The notes beneath the pieces are model-generated. The model saw only the letters and a list, made by a program, of their open reading frames with translations. It had not been told where the DNA came from and searched no databases. The translations under genes were made by a program, and so were the position numbers. DNA of 64,000 bases from assembly GCF_003441595.1 (NCBI RefSeq), contig NZ_CP031848.1, positions 62,001-126,000 of the forward strand. The letters run 5' to 3'. Of this stretch, positions 53,324 through 62,559 are shown one piece after another. This DNA is from Marinobacter sp. Arc7-DN-1. GTDB lineage: Bacteria; Pseudomonadota; Gammaproteobacteria; Pseudomonadales; Oleiphilaceae. Each line of letters opens with the position of its first letter. Position 1 is the first letter of the stretch.

Positions 53324-54133
53324 ATGAAAGGCCTGAAACCTACCTTGCTAGCGCTCTGCGTTGCGGGTGTTCCACCTGCAGCCATGGCCGAGATCCACAG
53401 TCTGGATGATTCAGCGATGGGCATGATCACCGGCCAGGCCGGTGTGACCATTGAGCTGGAAACCAAGCTGAACATCGATCGCTTCATCTATACCGATGAA
53501 GGGTCGCTGGAGGTCAATAATATCTTCGTGGGAGGTGCCAACCGAACCGACATGTTTTCCGAGATGAATCTGAACCTCAATGGTCAAGCCAATGACCGGC
53601 TGGATAACATCCGGATCAACATTGATATTGCCCGGGACGGTGACGCCATCATCAACCTCCTGCCGATCACTTTCAACGCCGTGGATTTTCGGATGAGCAC
53701 GGGCGCCTGGAATCTGACCGGAACCGGAGGCAGTACGACCATTCTTGATAACTTCAATATGGACATGCTGATTGGCTCCGGCACCATCCGGATCGATACC
53801 GCGACGGACAAACTCAACCTGCTCACGGATATCGCGATTGACGACATGGATTTCGACGTGCCGTTTCTCGCAATGGGCATCCGGGATCTTGAGCTCACCG
53901 GGGCAGATTATGATCTGTCTGCACCGCAGCCGCTGAGGGTGTTTGCGAACGTGGAGCTGGATATCTACAAGGCCGCCAACGCAGCCGGTACAGAGGTGCT
54001 GGCTGTGGATATGGAAACGTTCGAGGCAGACATGAGAATTGGTGGGGTGCTGATTGGTGGCACATCCATCGGCTCGGTCGCGCTGGACAACCTGGCGATA
54101 TCCAATACCGCCATGCGTATATACGGGCACTGA
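53324..54133 (+). CDS. Secreted DUF6160-like protein
   Basis: A 269-residue protein with signal peptide (KGLKPTLLALCVAGVPPAAMA). The mature N-terminus LDDSAMGMITGQAGVTIELETKLNIDRF is typical of DUF6160/FilA-like proteins: an alternating hydrophobic/acidic beta-rich protein with repeats of NIRINIDIARDGDAII and LNLLTDIAIDDMDF. It may be an extracellular or pilus-like component; its function is unknown. ATG 53324 with AAGGAA upstream is chosen over an upstream ATG at 53294. A strong terminator follows. Confidence 0.75.
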   Translation: MKGLKPTLLALCVAGVPPAAMAEIHSLDDSAMGMITGQAGVTIELETKLNIDRFIYTDEGSLEVNNIFVGGANRTDMFSEMNLNLNGQANDRLDNIRINIDIARDGDAIINLLPITFNAVDFRMSTGAWNLTGTGGSTTILDNFNMDMLIGSGTIRIDTATDKLNLLTDIAIDDMDFDVPFLAMGIRDLELTGADYDLSAPQPLRVFANVELDIYKAANAAGTEVLAVDMETFEADMRIGGVLIGGTSIGSVALDNLAISNTAMRIYGH

Positions 54134-54146
54134 GTGTTTCCAGCAA

Positions 54147-54174
54147 AAAACGGGGCCGAACAAGGCCCCGTTTT
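54147..54174. terminator. Bidirectional intrinsic terminator
   Basis: A perfect 11-bp stem AAAACGGGGCC / GGCCCCGTTTT with a 6-base loop and A/T tracts on both sides, lying between the convergent DUF6160-like and ABC ATPase genes. It serves both transcripts. Confidence 0.92.
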
Positions 54175-54196
54175 CCGCTTCCCTGCATGCATCAGT

Positions 54197-54991
54197 CTAG
54201 CCCAATAGCAGGCTGTCGTCGTCCACTTCCAGCCCGCGCTGTTTCTCGAACAGGCCGAGCAGGTCTTTCACCTCAAGGCCTTCGCGGTCTCGTCCTTCGA
54301 TATCAAACACGACCTGGCCCTGGTGCAGCATCACGGTGCGACTGCCAACTTCCAGTGCCTGTTTCATGCTGTGGGTCACCATCAGGGCGGTGAGTTCCTG
54401 TTCCTCGATGATCTTTGTAGTGAGTTCCAGTACGAAAGCAGCGGTTTTCGGATCCAGAGCCGCGGTGTGTTCGTCCAGCAGCAGAATGCTGGAGGGGGTC
54501 AGGCTGGCCATCAGCAGGCTCACGGCCTGGCGCTGGCCGCCGGAGAGCAGGCCCATTTTGTCGCCAAGGCGTTTCTCCAGGCCCAGATTGAGGGACGAGA
54601 GGCTGTCCCGGAACTGTTCCATGTACTGCTTTTTCACTGCGGTGGTCAGGCCCCGGGGCTGGCCCCGTTTGATGGCGAGGGCCAGATTTTCCTCAATAGT
54701 GAGGCCTTCACAGGTGCCGGCCAGTGGGTCCTGAAATACCCGGGCAACGCGGCCAGCCCGTTTATGGGTGGGCAGTTTGGTCACGTCCAGGTTGTCCACG
54801 ATGATCTGGCCACTGTCGACCAGCACTTCGCCGGCCAGGGCATTCAGAAAGGTGGATTTGCCCGCGCCGTTGCTGCCAATCACGGTTACAAATTCGCCCT
54901 GGTTAACCGTCAGGCTCATGCCCCGGAGCGCGGGGTTTTCCAGCGGTGTGCCTTTGCCAAAGGTCAGCCGGAGATCGGTTGCACTGATCAT
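54197..54991 (-). CDS. ABC transporter ATP-binding protein (COG1101-like)
   Basis: A 264-residue ATPase of the uptake system encoded here. It shows Walker A GSNGAGKST, Q-loop VFQDPLAG, signature LSGGQRQA, Walker B ILLLDEHTAALD (the Glu-His after the Asp, with DEHTA instead of DEPT, is a feature of this subgroup) and THSMKQALEVG. It is third in the operon SBP-permease-ATPase. ATG 54991 with GAGGCAAC upstream, nine bases after the permease stop. The substrate is probably an amino acid or related compound. Confidence 0.9.
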   Translation of the reverse strand: MISATDLRLTFGKGTPLENPALRGMSLTVNQGEFVTVIGSNGAGKSTFLNALAGEVLVDSGQIIVDNLDVTKLPTHKRAGRVARVFQDPLAGTCEGLTIEENLALAIKRGQPRGLTTAVKKQYMEQFRDSLSSLNLGLEKRLGDKMGLLSGGQRQAVSLLMASLTPSSILLLDEHTAALDPKTAAFVLELTTKIIEEQELTALMVTHSMKQALEVGSRTVMLHQGQVVFDIEGRDREGLEVKDLLGLFEKQRGLEVDDDSLLLG

Positions 54992-55000
54992 GTTGCCTCC

Positions 55001-55903
55001 TCAGGCCTTGTCGCGCGTGAATTTGCTAACCACGGAATTGCGCACGCCCGGCAATACGATGGCCAGGGTCACAAGCACGGCGGTAATCAGGTTCAGATCC
55101 TGGGCCTGCAGCCCCAGCATGTCGGCGTTCAGTGCGAAGGCGATGGCCAGGCGGTAAATAATGGCACCCGCCACGCAGGCAATCAGCGCCCGAAGCACCG
55201 AGGAGGGGGTAATAACCGCTTCGCCACCAATCAGGGAGGCCAGGCCGATTACGATCACGCCCACGCCCATGGTGACGTCCGCTGCGCCCTGGCTCTGGGC
55301 GAACAGGGCGCCGGCGAGGCCCACCAGGCCGTTGGAAAGTGCCACGCCGAGGATGATCATGGCACCGGTAGCAATGCCCTGGGCTCTTGCCATGCGCGCG
55401 TTGGCGCCGGTGGCGCGCATGGCCAGACCGGTTTCTGATTTCATGAACCGCCACAGCAGCACCAGGGAAATGGCGATCACGATGATAAACAGCACCACCG
55501 GTACCTGATGGTAGGCCAGCCCCAGGTCATACCAGGGTGTGAGTACGGTTTCTTCGGTAAGCAGCGCCACGTTCGGGCGGCCCATGATGCGCAGGTTTAC
55601 GGAGTAAAGCGCGATCATGGTGAGGATGGAGGCCAGCAGGTTCAGGATTTTCAGCTTTACGTTCAGGATGGCGGTTACTGCGCCGGCCGCCATGCCGGCC
55701 AATACGGCGGCGCCAGTGGCCAGCCAGGGGTTTACGCCGTCGATTATCAGGATCGCAGCCACTGCGGCGCCCAGCGGAAAGCTGCCGTCCACTGTGAGGT
55801 CGGGAAAATCCAGAACTCGGAAGGAAATGTAGACGCCAAAGGCCACGAGGCCGTATATCAGGCCGGTTTCGATGGCGCCGTAAAGGGCAATGTCACTCAG
55901 CAT
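55001..55903 (-). CDS. ABC transporter permease (COG4120-like)
   Basis: A 300-residue inner-membrane permease related to branched-chain amino acid permeases (BPD_transp_2). Eight or so TM segments (LIYGLVAFGVYISFR, LATGAAVLAGMAAGAVTAIL, VPVVLFIIVIAISLVLLW) and the cytoplasmic coupling loop GLAMRATGANARMARAQGI. It works with the adjacent ATPase and solute-binding protein. Nine bases separate it from the ATPase gene. An intrinsic terminator lies between its start and the solute-binding protein gene. Confidence 0.9.
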   Translation of the reverse strand: MLSDIALYGAIETGLIYGLVAFGVYISFRVLDFPDLTVDGSFPLGAAVAAILIIDGVNPWLATGAAVLAGMAAGAVTAILNVKLKILNLLASILTMIALYSVNLRIMGRPNVALLTEETVLTPWYDLGLAYHQVPVVLFIIVIAISLVLLWRFMKSETGLAMRATGANARMARAQGIATGAMIILGVALSNGLVGLAGALFAQSQGAADVTMGVGVIVIGLASLIGGEAVITPSSVLRALIACVAGAIIYRLAIAFALNADMLGLQAQDLNLITAVLVTLAIVLPGVRNSVVSKFTRDKA

Positions 55904-55927
55904 GGTCGGGTATCACCATTAATGAAA

Positions 55928-55956
55928 ACGGGCGGCCCCTTGTGAGGGCCGCCCGT
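55928..55956 (-). terminator. Hairpin between the solute-binding protein and permease genes
   Basis: A perfect 11-bp stem ACGGGCGGCCC / GGGCCGCCCGT with a seven-base loop and TTTT on the minus strand lies 12 bases after the binding-protein stop. It probably lets the binding protein be made in excess over the membrane components, as usual in uptake operons. Confidence 0.8.
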
Positions 55957-55968
55957 GGGGTTCAGGGG

Positions 55969-56943
55969 TTACTTGGCGCTGTCGATGACTTTTTCGGCTT
56001 CAGCAACCAGCGTATCGGACAGGGTGATGCCCATGCGCCTGGCCGCTGTCGGGTTAACGAACAGGTCCAGTTTTTCCATGGTTTCTACCGGCATGCCGCC
56101 GGGTTTTTTGCCGTCCAGTACCCGGGCGACCATCATGCCGGTTTGGCGACCGTGATCGTAGTAGTCAAACCCGAGGGCAGCGACAGCTCCGCGCTGAACG
56201 GTGGCGGTGTCAGCGGCGAAAACCGGGATGTCCGCCCGTTCGCCGACGGCAATCACGGCTTCTGCCGCGCTGATCACGGTGTTATCGGTAGTCAGGTAAA
56301 TGGCATCGGCCTTGCCCACCAGGGAGCGGGCGGCGCCCAGCACCTCGGAGGTTTTGGTGGCGGCGGCTCTCTCCAGAGTCAGCCCCCGGGCTTTCAACCG
56401 CTCTTCCAGCAGGTTAACCAGAGACACGGCGTTGGCTTCGCCCGGGTTATAGACGGTGCCGATACGTCTGGCATCTGGCATCACACGCAGGAGCATATCC
56501 AGGTGTTTGTCGATGGGCAGCATGTCGCTCACGCCGCTGATGTTGGCGCCGGGGGCTTCCAGACTACTGACCAGCTTGGCGCCGACCGGATCGGTAACCG
56601 CCGAGAACACCACTGAGGTGTTGCGAGCCGCCGCGGCCACGGTTTGCGCCGAGGGGGTTGCGATGGCAACGATCACATCGGGTTGTTCTCCGATGAACTT
56701 GCGGGCAATCTGGGAGGCAATGGCGGCATTGCCCTGAGCGCTCTCGTGCATGATGGTGAGATTTTCACCTTCCTTATAGCCACGCTCTGCGAGTTCGTCT
56801 TTCACGCCCTGGTAGACGGCGTCCAGCGCCGGGTGCTCCACAATCTGTGTGATGGCGACAATGCGGGGTTCCTGTGCCTGAACGAGGGTTGCCATTGCCA
56901 GCAGGGTGGCACCAAACAGGGTGCGCAGGGTTCTCTTGGCCAT
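55969..56943 (-). CDS. ABC transporter substrate-binding protein (PF04392 type)
   Basis: A 324-residue periplasmic protein with signal peptide (TLFGATLLAMATLVQAQ). It shows EHPALDAVYQGVKDELAERGY, IARKFIGEQPDVIVAIATPSAQT, and AVTDPVGAKLVSSLEAPGANISGVSDM, the hallmark of the ABC_sub_bind family (PF04392). Characterised relatives bind aromatic amino acids (TrpX-like) or unknown ligands. ATG 56943 is used; an upstream start at 57012 is not signal-like. It is the first gene of the operon and ends before a hairpin. Confidence 0.9.
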   Translation of the reverse strand: MAKRTLRTLFGATLLAMATLVQAQEPRIVAITQIVEHPALDAVYQGVKDELAERGYKEGENLTIMHESAQGNAAIASQIARKFIGEQPDVIVAIATPSAQTVAAAARNTSVVFSAVTDPVGAKLVSSLEAPGANISGVSDMLPIDKHLDMLLRVMPDARRIGTVYNPGEANAVSLVNLLEERLKARGLTLERAAATKTSEVLGAARSLVGKADAIYLTTDNTVISAAEAVIAVGERADIPVFAADTATVQRGAVAALGFDYYDHGRQTGMMVARVLDGKKPGGMPVETMEKLDLFVNPTAARRMGITLSDTLVAEAEKVIDSAK

Positions 56944-57189
56944 ATGCCCATCTCCGGGTAGGTTAACTGGTATGTTGCACTTCAAAAAGGAGTGGAAGTT
57001 TACCACAGGCACAGGGTTTGAGGGCTACTGAACTTGCGGTAAACCGGCTCCCGGCTTGACGTAAATAGGTGCAGTTGAAAATAATTTCGCTTGTTTCACG
57101 TTTTGACGCCGCAGGTTATGTTGAAATACCCTACGAAAGTCTAATAATAAGTCATCAATAACTCGAATAATGAACTACAAGGAAGGTCC

Positions 57190-58857
57190 ATGGACACAAC
57201 AAACAAGCTTCCCCTGGATATGGTCTGCCACTGGGAAAAATCCAAGACCAACTCGCTGTATATGACGCAGCCCATCGGGAACGGCAAAGTGGTGGAGTAT
57301 ACCTGGGGCCGGGCAGTGGATGAGGCAAGGCGCATGGCGTCTTACCTGAAATCCCTGAACCTCCCGGAGAAGAGCCGCATCGGTCTGATCTCCAAGAACT
57401 GCGCCCACTGGATTATGACCGACTGGGCTATCTGGATGGCCGGCCATATTTCGGTGCCGCTGTATCCCACCCTGAACGCAGATACCGTGAACTACATACT
57501 GAACCATGCGGAGTGCGACGTTCTTTTTGTCGGCAAGCTGGATGACTGGGACATGATGAAGCCGGGTGTGCCGGAATCCGTGCGCTGCATTTCTTTCCCG
57601 CTGAGCCCGCCCAACGATTTTGAAACCTGGGACGACATCGTTGCCAAGTACCCGCCCCTCGAGGAGGGCGTGCACCGCGATGCGGATGAGCTGGCCACTA
57701 TCGTGTATACCTCCGGAAGCACCGGCAAGCCCAAGGGCGTGATGCTCAGTTTTGGCAACATGGCCTTTGCTGCGGAAGGCGGCATGGAGGTGCTGGGTGT
57801 CGGCTCCGAGGAGCGCATGTTGTCTTACCTGCCTCTTGCTCACGTATTCGAACGGACCTTTGTGGAGCTGGCTTCTCTTTATGCCGGCTTCCAGCTCTTT
57901 TTTGCCGAGTCGTTGGAGACGTTCGTGCAGGATCTGCGGCGTGCGCAGCCAACGCTCTTCCTGTCTGTGCCGCGGCTGTGGGTAAAGTTCCAGCATGGTG
58001 TGCTCCAGAAGCTGCCGAAGAAGAAGCTGGACCGGTTGCTCAAGATTCCGGTGGTGAACAAGCTGATCAAGAAGAAGATCCTGAAGGGCCTTGGCCTGGA
58101 CAAAGTCAAGTTGGCGGGAAGCGGGTCTGCACCGCTCGCCAGCGATGTGCTGGAATGGTATCGCAATCTGGGCCTGGAACTGCTGGAAGGCTACGGCATG
58201 TCTGAGAATTTTGCCTACTCGCACATGAGCAAACCTGGCCGCTCCCGGATCGGTTACGTCGGTGAATCCCTGCCCGGTGTCGAGACCAGGATCAGCCCAG
58301 AAGGCGAGATTCAGATCAATAGCCCGGCAACCATGATGGGTTACTACAAGGATGAGGAGAAGACCCGCGAAGCCTTCACTGAGGACGGTTTCCTGAAAAC
58401 CGGTGACAAGGGTGAGATTGACGAGATGGGCCGCCTGAAGATTACTGGCCGTATCAAGGAAATCTTCAAGACCAGCAAGGGCAAGTATATTGCTCCGGCA
58501 CCCATCGAGAACCGGCTGATGTCGCACGATGCCATTGAGATGGTGTGTGTCTCCGGCGCCAATCAGACCCAGCCACATGCGCTGGTTATGCTGTCCGAGG
58601 AGTCCCGGCCGAAGATGGCTGATGAAGCCTTCCGCAAGGAAATCGAGAAAAGCTTCAGGCAGCTGATCGCCGATGTGAACAAAACGGTGGATCCCCATGA
58701 GCAACTGGCTTTCATCACCGTTGTCAGCGAAGAGTGGTCCATCGAAAACAGCTTCCTGACACCGACCATGAAGCTCAAACGTAATGTAGTTGAAGATGCC
58801 TACCAGGAAAAAGTGGACAACTGGTATGCGCAGCGCCAGCCCGTTATCTGGCAGTAA
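57190..58857 (+). CDS. Long-chain acyl-CoA synthetase (AMP-binding enzyme)
   Basis: A 555-residue ANL-superfamily ligase. It has the P-loop IVYTSGSTGKPKGVMLS, the ATP/adenylate motif GYGMSENFAYS, the hinge region DGFLKTGDKGEIDEMGRLKITGRIKEIFKTSKGKY (quoted in parts; KTGDKGE and ITGRIKE) and C-terminal EDAYQEKVDNWY. The SLET...VPRLWVKF segment (LFLSVPRLWVKFQ) is typical of long-chain acyl-CoA ligases of the bubblegum type. It activates fatty acids for degradation or lipid synthesis. ATG 57190 after AAGGAAGG. A terminator follows. Confidence 0.93.
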   Translation: MDTTNKLPLDMVCHWEKSKTNSLYMTQPIGNGKVVEYTWGRAVDEARRMASYLKSLNLPEKSRIGLISKNCAHWIMTDWAIWMAGHISVPLYPTLNADTVNYILNHAECDVLFVGKLDDWDMMKPGVPESVRCISFPLSPPNDFETWDDIVAKYPPLEEGVHRDADELATIVYTSGSTGKPKGVMLSFGNMAFAAEGGMEVLGVGSEERMLSYLPLAHVFERTFVELASLYAGFQLFFAESLETFVQDLRRAQPTLFLSVPRLWVKFQHGVLQKLPKKKLDRLLKIPVVNKLIKKKILKGLGLDKVKLAGSGSAPLASDVLEWYRNLGLELLEGYGMSENFAYSHMSKPGRSRIGYVGESLPGVETRISPEGEIQINSPATMMGYYKDEEKTREAFTEDGFLKTGDKGEIDEMGRLKITGRIKEIFKTSKGKYIAPAPIENRLMSHDAIEMVCVSGANQTQPHALVMLSEESRPKMADEAFRKEIEKSFRQLIADVNKTVDPHEQLAFITVVSEEWSIENSFLTPTMKLKRNVVEDAYQEKVDNWYAQRQPVIWQ

Positions 58858-58887
58858 ACATCTGCGGTTGTTTTTCGGACTGTAATC

Positions 58888-58912
58888 AGGCCCGGCTTTG
58901 CCGGGCCTTTTT
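58888..58912 (+). terminator. Terminator after the acyl-CoA synthetase gene
   Basis: AGGCCCGGC-TTT-GCCGGGCCT followed by TTTTT (stem of 9 bp, loop of 3 bases) lies 30 bases after the stop. A textbook intrinsic terminator. Confidence 0.95.
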
Positions 58913-58991
58913 CATAGTGGAAAAACCGACGTTAGTCGCATAGGGAAAAGGAATAAGCCGGCCTAAACTGGAACGATATCAGGAGGATGTT

Positions 58992-59477
58992 ATGAGCCAG
59001 TTGTCTCTTTTCCAGAAACGTATCCACGACGAGATTCCTCTGTCTCGGGCGCTGGGGATTAAACTGCATTCGTGGGACGGCCATTCTCTGCTGCTTAGCG
59101 CGCCTTTGGAACCCAACCGCAACCATCAGGGCACCGGGTTCGGCGGCAGTATCTATTGCGCCGCGGTCACCGCCGCCTGGAGCCTGACAGAACTTGCACT
59201 TTGGGATCTGGGGTTGCGAGGGAATGTGGTGGTCCAGAGCGGAAACATTGATTACCTGGAGCCGGTCAGTTCGGATTTTTACGTAATCTGTCGCCTGCCC
59301 GGTGATGAGGTGCCCGGGCGTTTCCGAAAAAGCCTGGCGCGGCACGGCAAGGGCCGGCTGGACCTCACGGCCGAGGTGTTCTGTGGCGAACCCAGGGCCA
59401 TGCCGGAGGTTGAACCCGTGGCGGTCTTCCAGGGACGGTTTGTGGTGCAGGATGTGGAGTCACGGATGAATTCCTGA
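58992..59477 (+). CDS. YiiD_C-type hotdog thioesterase
   Basis: A 161-residue hotdog-fold protein of the YiiD C-terminal thioesterase type. It shows IPLSRALGIKLHSWDGHSLLLSAPL, NHQGTGFGGSIYCAAVTAAWSL (the family's GTxFGGSIY signature) and VVVQSGNIDYLEPV. It lacks the GNAT domain fused in E. coli YiiD. AGGAGG lies seven bases upstream of ATG 58992. Substrate is probably an acyl-CoA. It is monocistronic between the acyl-CoA ligase and the iron permease. Confidence 0.85.
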   Translation: MSQLSLFQKRIHDEIPLSRALGIKLHSWDGHSLLLSAPLEPNRNHQGTGFGGSIYCAAVTAAWSLTELALWDLGLRGNVVVQSGNIDYLEPVSSDFYVICRLPGDEVPGRFRKSLARHGKGRLDLTAEVFCGEPRAMPEVEPVAVFQGRFVVQDVESRMNS

Positions 59478-59503
59478 TGCCCTGAACCTTCAGGGCCCGG
59501 CTT

Positions 59504-61192
59504 TCAGGCAATCGAGCGGGTGTTGGAGATTGACCGGCTCATCAGAATAATCGGGATGATGCCCGCCAGAACAATGATCAGGGCGGGCAGGGCGCTGTGG
59601 TACAGGCGCTCATCAGAGGCAAACTGGTACACGTAGGTGGCCAGGGTCTCAAAGTTGAACGGCCTGAGAATCAGGGTGGCCGGCAACTCCTTCATACAGT
59701 CCACGAAAACCACCAGCGCAGCCGTCAGCAATGTTCCCCTCAGCATGGGCAGGTGAACCTTTACCAGGGTTTTACCGGGGCTGTGGCCCAGTGAGCGGGA
59801 AGCCATGTCCATACTGGGTGTGATCTTCTGCAATGCACTTTCCACGCTGCCTGCGGAAACCGCCAGGAACCGCACGGTATAGGCAAACACCAGGGCAAAG
59901 GCCGATCCGCTGAGCAACAGCCCGGTGCTGATGCCGAAGAAATCCCGCATCAGGCTATCCAGCCAGTTGTCGAACCCGGCCAGGGGCACAATCACACCCA
60001 CCGCCAGTACCGCACCGGGCATGGCGTAGCCCAGGCTGGAGAGACGCATCAGTATCTGCATGCCCCGGGTATTGTGCAGGCGGCGGCTGTAGGCAAGGGT
60101 AATGCCGATCAGCAGGGTTGTCAGCGCAGCAGTGCCAGACAGAAACAGGCTGTTAAAAGTGTTGCGGATAAAGTCCGGGTTCCAGCTTTCACCAAAGTAT
60201 TCCCAGGCGTAGAGACCGAGGGTGGCACCGGGAATCACAAACCCGAACAGCACAGGCAACGCGCACACGGCCACGCAGATCATCTGGCGCGGGAGCGACA
60301 TGGTGAAACGGTGGATCGGTTCCCGGTTGTCCCGGGCGGCGTATTGCTGTTGGCGCCTGCGGGAATAGCGTTCGAGGGTTACCAGAATCACCACGAAGAT
60401 GAGCATGGTGGTGGCAATCTGGGCGGCGCCGCCGAGGTTGCCGAGATTCATCCAGGTATCGAACAGGCCGGCGGTGAGGGTTTGTACCGCGAAGAAATCG
60501 ACGGTGCCGAAATCGTTCAGGGTTTCCATGAGTACCAGGGAGAGCCCTACGGCAACTGCCGGGCGAGCTATGGGCAGGACTACCTTGAAGAAGGTGCTCA
60601 GGGCCGAGTGGCCAAGGCTGCGGCTGACAGCAAACAGGGAGGGTGACTGCTCCAGGAACGCAGCCCGGGCCAGCAAATACACATAGGGGTAGAGCACCAG
60701 GCCAAGCATGAGCGTGGCGCCTTCCAGGCTGCGGATTTCCGGGAACCAGTAATCGGAGGCGTTTTCCCAGCCAAACCAATCCCTCAGGGCACCCTGGATC
60801 GGGCCGGCATAATCCAGCAGGCTGGTGTACACATAGGCGATAACATAGGCCGGTACCGCGAAAGGCAGAAGCATGGCCCACTCGAAGAACTTGCGGCCAG
60901 GAAACTCGCACATGGTCACGGCCCAGGCGGAGGCCAGGCCAATGGCCAGGGTGATTGCGCCCACGCCTGCCATCAGTTGGATGGTGGTGATCAGATAGCG
61001 GGGCAGTGTGGTTTCAATAAGGTGTGGCCAGATATTCTCTTCGGGAGAAAGCGCGAGAAAGATAACCGAGAGGACCGGCAAGGCAACAATGGCGGTGGTC
61101 AGCAAGGCGCTGATAAGCCATTTGCGAGAGGTGCGCTTTGCCAGCAGGGGCTGGGATAGCCCGGGGTTAACGCTGGTTGCGGCCTCGCTCAT
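59504..61192 (-). CDS. fbpB: Ferric iron ABC transporter permease (FbpB-like)
   Basis: A 562-residue inner-membrane permease with the duplicated binding-protein-dependent domain: about 12 TM segments (LISALLTTAIVALPVLSVIFLAL, WAMLLPFAVPAYVIAYVYTSLLDY, ICVAVCALPVLFGFVIPGATLG) and two EAA loops, FLEQSPSLFAVSRSLGHSALSTF and VESALQKITPSMDMASRSLGHSPGKT. ATG 61192 is used; a longer frame from 61453 crosses the upstream gene. It works with FbpA encoded just upstream (164 bases away), but no FbpC ATPase gene is adjacent. Confidence 0.92.
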   Translation of the reverse strand: MSEAATSVNPGLSQPLLAKRTSRKWLISALLTTAIVALPVLSVIFLALSPEENIWPHLIETTLPRYLITTIQLMAGVGAITLAIGLASAWAVTMCEFPGRKFFEWAMLLPFAVPAYVIAYVYTSLLDYAGPIQGALRDWFGWENASDYWFPEIRSLEGATLMLGLVLYPYVYLLARAAFLEQSPSLFAVSRSLGHSALSTFFKVVLPIARPAVAVGLSLVLMETLNDFGTVDFFAVQTLTAGLFDTWMNLGNLGGAAQIATTMLIFVVILVTLERYSRRRQQQYAARDNREPIHRFTMSLPRQMICVAVCALPVLFGFVIPGATLGLYAWEYFGESWNPDFIRNTFNSLFLSGTAALTTLLIGITLAYSRRLHNTRGMQILMRLSSLGYAMPGAVLAVGVIVPLAGFDNWLDSLMRDFFGISTGLLLSGSAFALVFAYTVRFLAVSAGSVESALQKITPSMDMASRSLGHSPGKTLVKVHLPMLRGTLLTAALVVFVDCMKELPATLILRPFNFETLATYVYQFASDERLYHSALPALIIVLAGIIPIILMSRSISNTRSIA

Positions 61193-61355
61193 AGCTGTCC
61201 TGTGTGTGAATGGGTGTGCTGTCCGTTTGAGGGGTGCAGATTGTAGACACCTGGCCTGATGCCTGCAATGACTGGTGTCATGGTTGGCCCCGGAAAGAAT
61301 GGGGGAAAGCAGGGCGAGGGTGGCGGAACCACCCCCTCGCCCGCCATAAAGAGGC

Positions 61356-62372
61356 TTATTCGCCGTCGTAATCGACGCGGTCAACCAGTTTGACTGCGGC
61401 TTCGCGGTTTTTGGCGATTTCCTGCAGTGAGAGGCTGTCCGGGTTGCTCTCACCCCACTCGGCCACCAGCCCGGTAGGCTTTACTTTCGGGTTAGCCGGG
61501 TATTCGGTGTTGGCCTCTGCATAGATGCGCTGGGCTTCCGGTGACGACAGGAATTCCATCAACTTGATCGCGTTTTCGCGGTTGGGCGCGCTCCTGGTCA
61601 GAGAGATGCCACTGATGTTTACGTGGGTACCGCGGCCTTCGGCGTTCGGGAACACCAGGCGCACCTGCTCTGCGATCGGACGCTGATTCTCATCCTGCAG
61701 CATGTTGCCGTAGTAATAGCTGTTGCCGATGGAAACATCGCAAACGCCTTCGGCAATGGCCTTGATCTGGTCGCGGTCGCCACCCTGGGGTCTGCGAGCC
61801 AGGTTGTCTTTCACGCCAGCGAGCCACTTCTCGGTTTCCGCTTCACCGTGGTGTGCGATCATGGCAGAGATCAGCGCAATGTTGTACGGGTGCTTGCCGC
61901 TGCGGGTGCAGATGCGGTTGTCCCATTTGTCGTCTGCCAGTTGTTCGTAGGTAGTGATTTCACCTTCTTTAACCCGCTCTTTGGACACGAAGATCAGGCG
62001 GCCGCGGGTAGTCAGGGCGAACCACTTGCCATCCGGATGGCGCAGGTTTTCAGGAATGTTGTCTTCCAGTACCTCGTTGTCGACACTCTGAACCAGATCC
62101 CGCTCGACCAGTTCGTTGAGGCGGGAAATATCGACAGTCATTACCACGTCAGCCGGGCTGTTGCGGCCTTCACGCTCAAGGCGCTCGGCCAGGCCCTGTT
62201 TGGCAAATACCACATTGCTCTCGATGCCGGTTTCCTTTTCAAACGCACTCAGTAGCGGTTTAAGCAAATAGGCCTGGCGGTATGAATAGATGTTTACTTC
62301 GCCGTCAGCAGAGGCGGACATCGGCATGGCAGTGAGGGCGATTGCGGCGGTTGCAGCCAGTTTCATTCGCAT
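61356..62372 (-). CDS. fbpA: Ferric iron ABC transporter substrate-binding protein (FbpA/FutA-like)
   Basis: A 338-residue periplasmic iron-binding protein with signal peptide (KLAATAAIALTAMPMSASA). The mature part begins GEVNIYSYRQAYLLKPLLSAFEKETGI and carries the tandem-Tyr iron site SIGNSYYYGNML (family YY), with NIYSYRQ and TRGRLIFVSKERV typical of class C/D transferrin-like binding proteins. ATG 62372 after AAAGGATG. A Fur-like box lies about 70 bases upstream, so iron-repressed expression is likely. Confidence 0.93.
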   Translation of the reverse strand: MRMKLAATAAIALTAMPMSASADGEVNIYSYRQAYLLKPLLSAFEKETGIESNVVFAKQGLAERLEREGRNSPADVVMTVDISRLNELVERDLVQSVDNEVLEDNIPENLRHPDGKWFALTTRGRLIFVSKERVKEGEITTYEQLADDKWDNRICTRSGKHPYNIALISAMIAHHGEAETEKWLAGVKDNLARRPQGGDRDQIKAIAEGVCDVSIGNSYYYGNMLQDENQRPIAEQVRLVFPNAEGRGTHVNISGISLTRSAPNRENAIKLMEFLSSPEAQRIYAEANTEYPANPKVKPTGLVAEWGESNPDSLSLQEIAKNREAAVKLVDRVDYDGE

Positions 62373-62442
62373 AGTCGCATCCTTTTGGGGTGGTGCTGAA
62401 TGTTCGGCCCATGGCTGAGATCCACAGGTTTTTAAAAACGTC

Positions 62443-62461
62443 AACCATTCTCATTTGTATT
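62443..62461 (-). promoter_or_regulatory. Fur-box candidate upstream of fbpA
   Basis: On the minus strand AATACAAATGAGAATGGTT resembles the Fur consensus GATAATGATAATCATTATC in its AATGAGAAT-centre. It lies about 70 bases upstream of fbpA. Matches are partial, and the call rests on the iron-transport context. Confidence 0.55.
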
Positions 62462-62559
62462 AAGTGTGTAGTCAATATCTCCTTTGGCATATTTTCCTGA
62501 AAATGGTGTTATGCTTCGGAAGACTATAAAAACTATGCAAAAAGTAGTGGAAACCGCAG

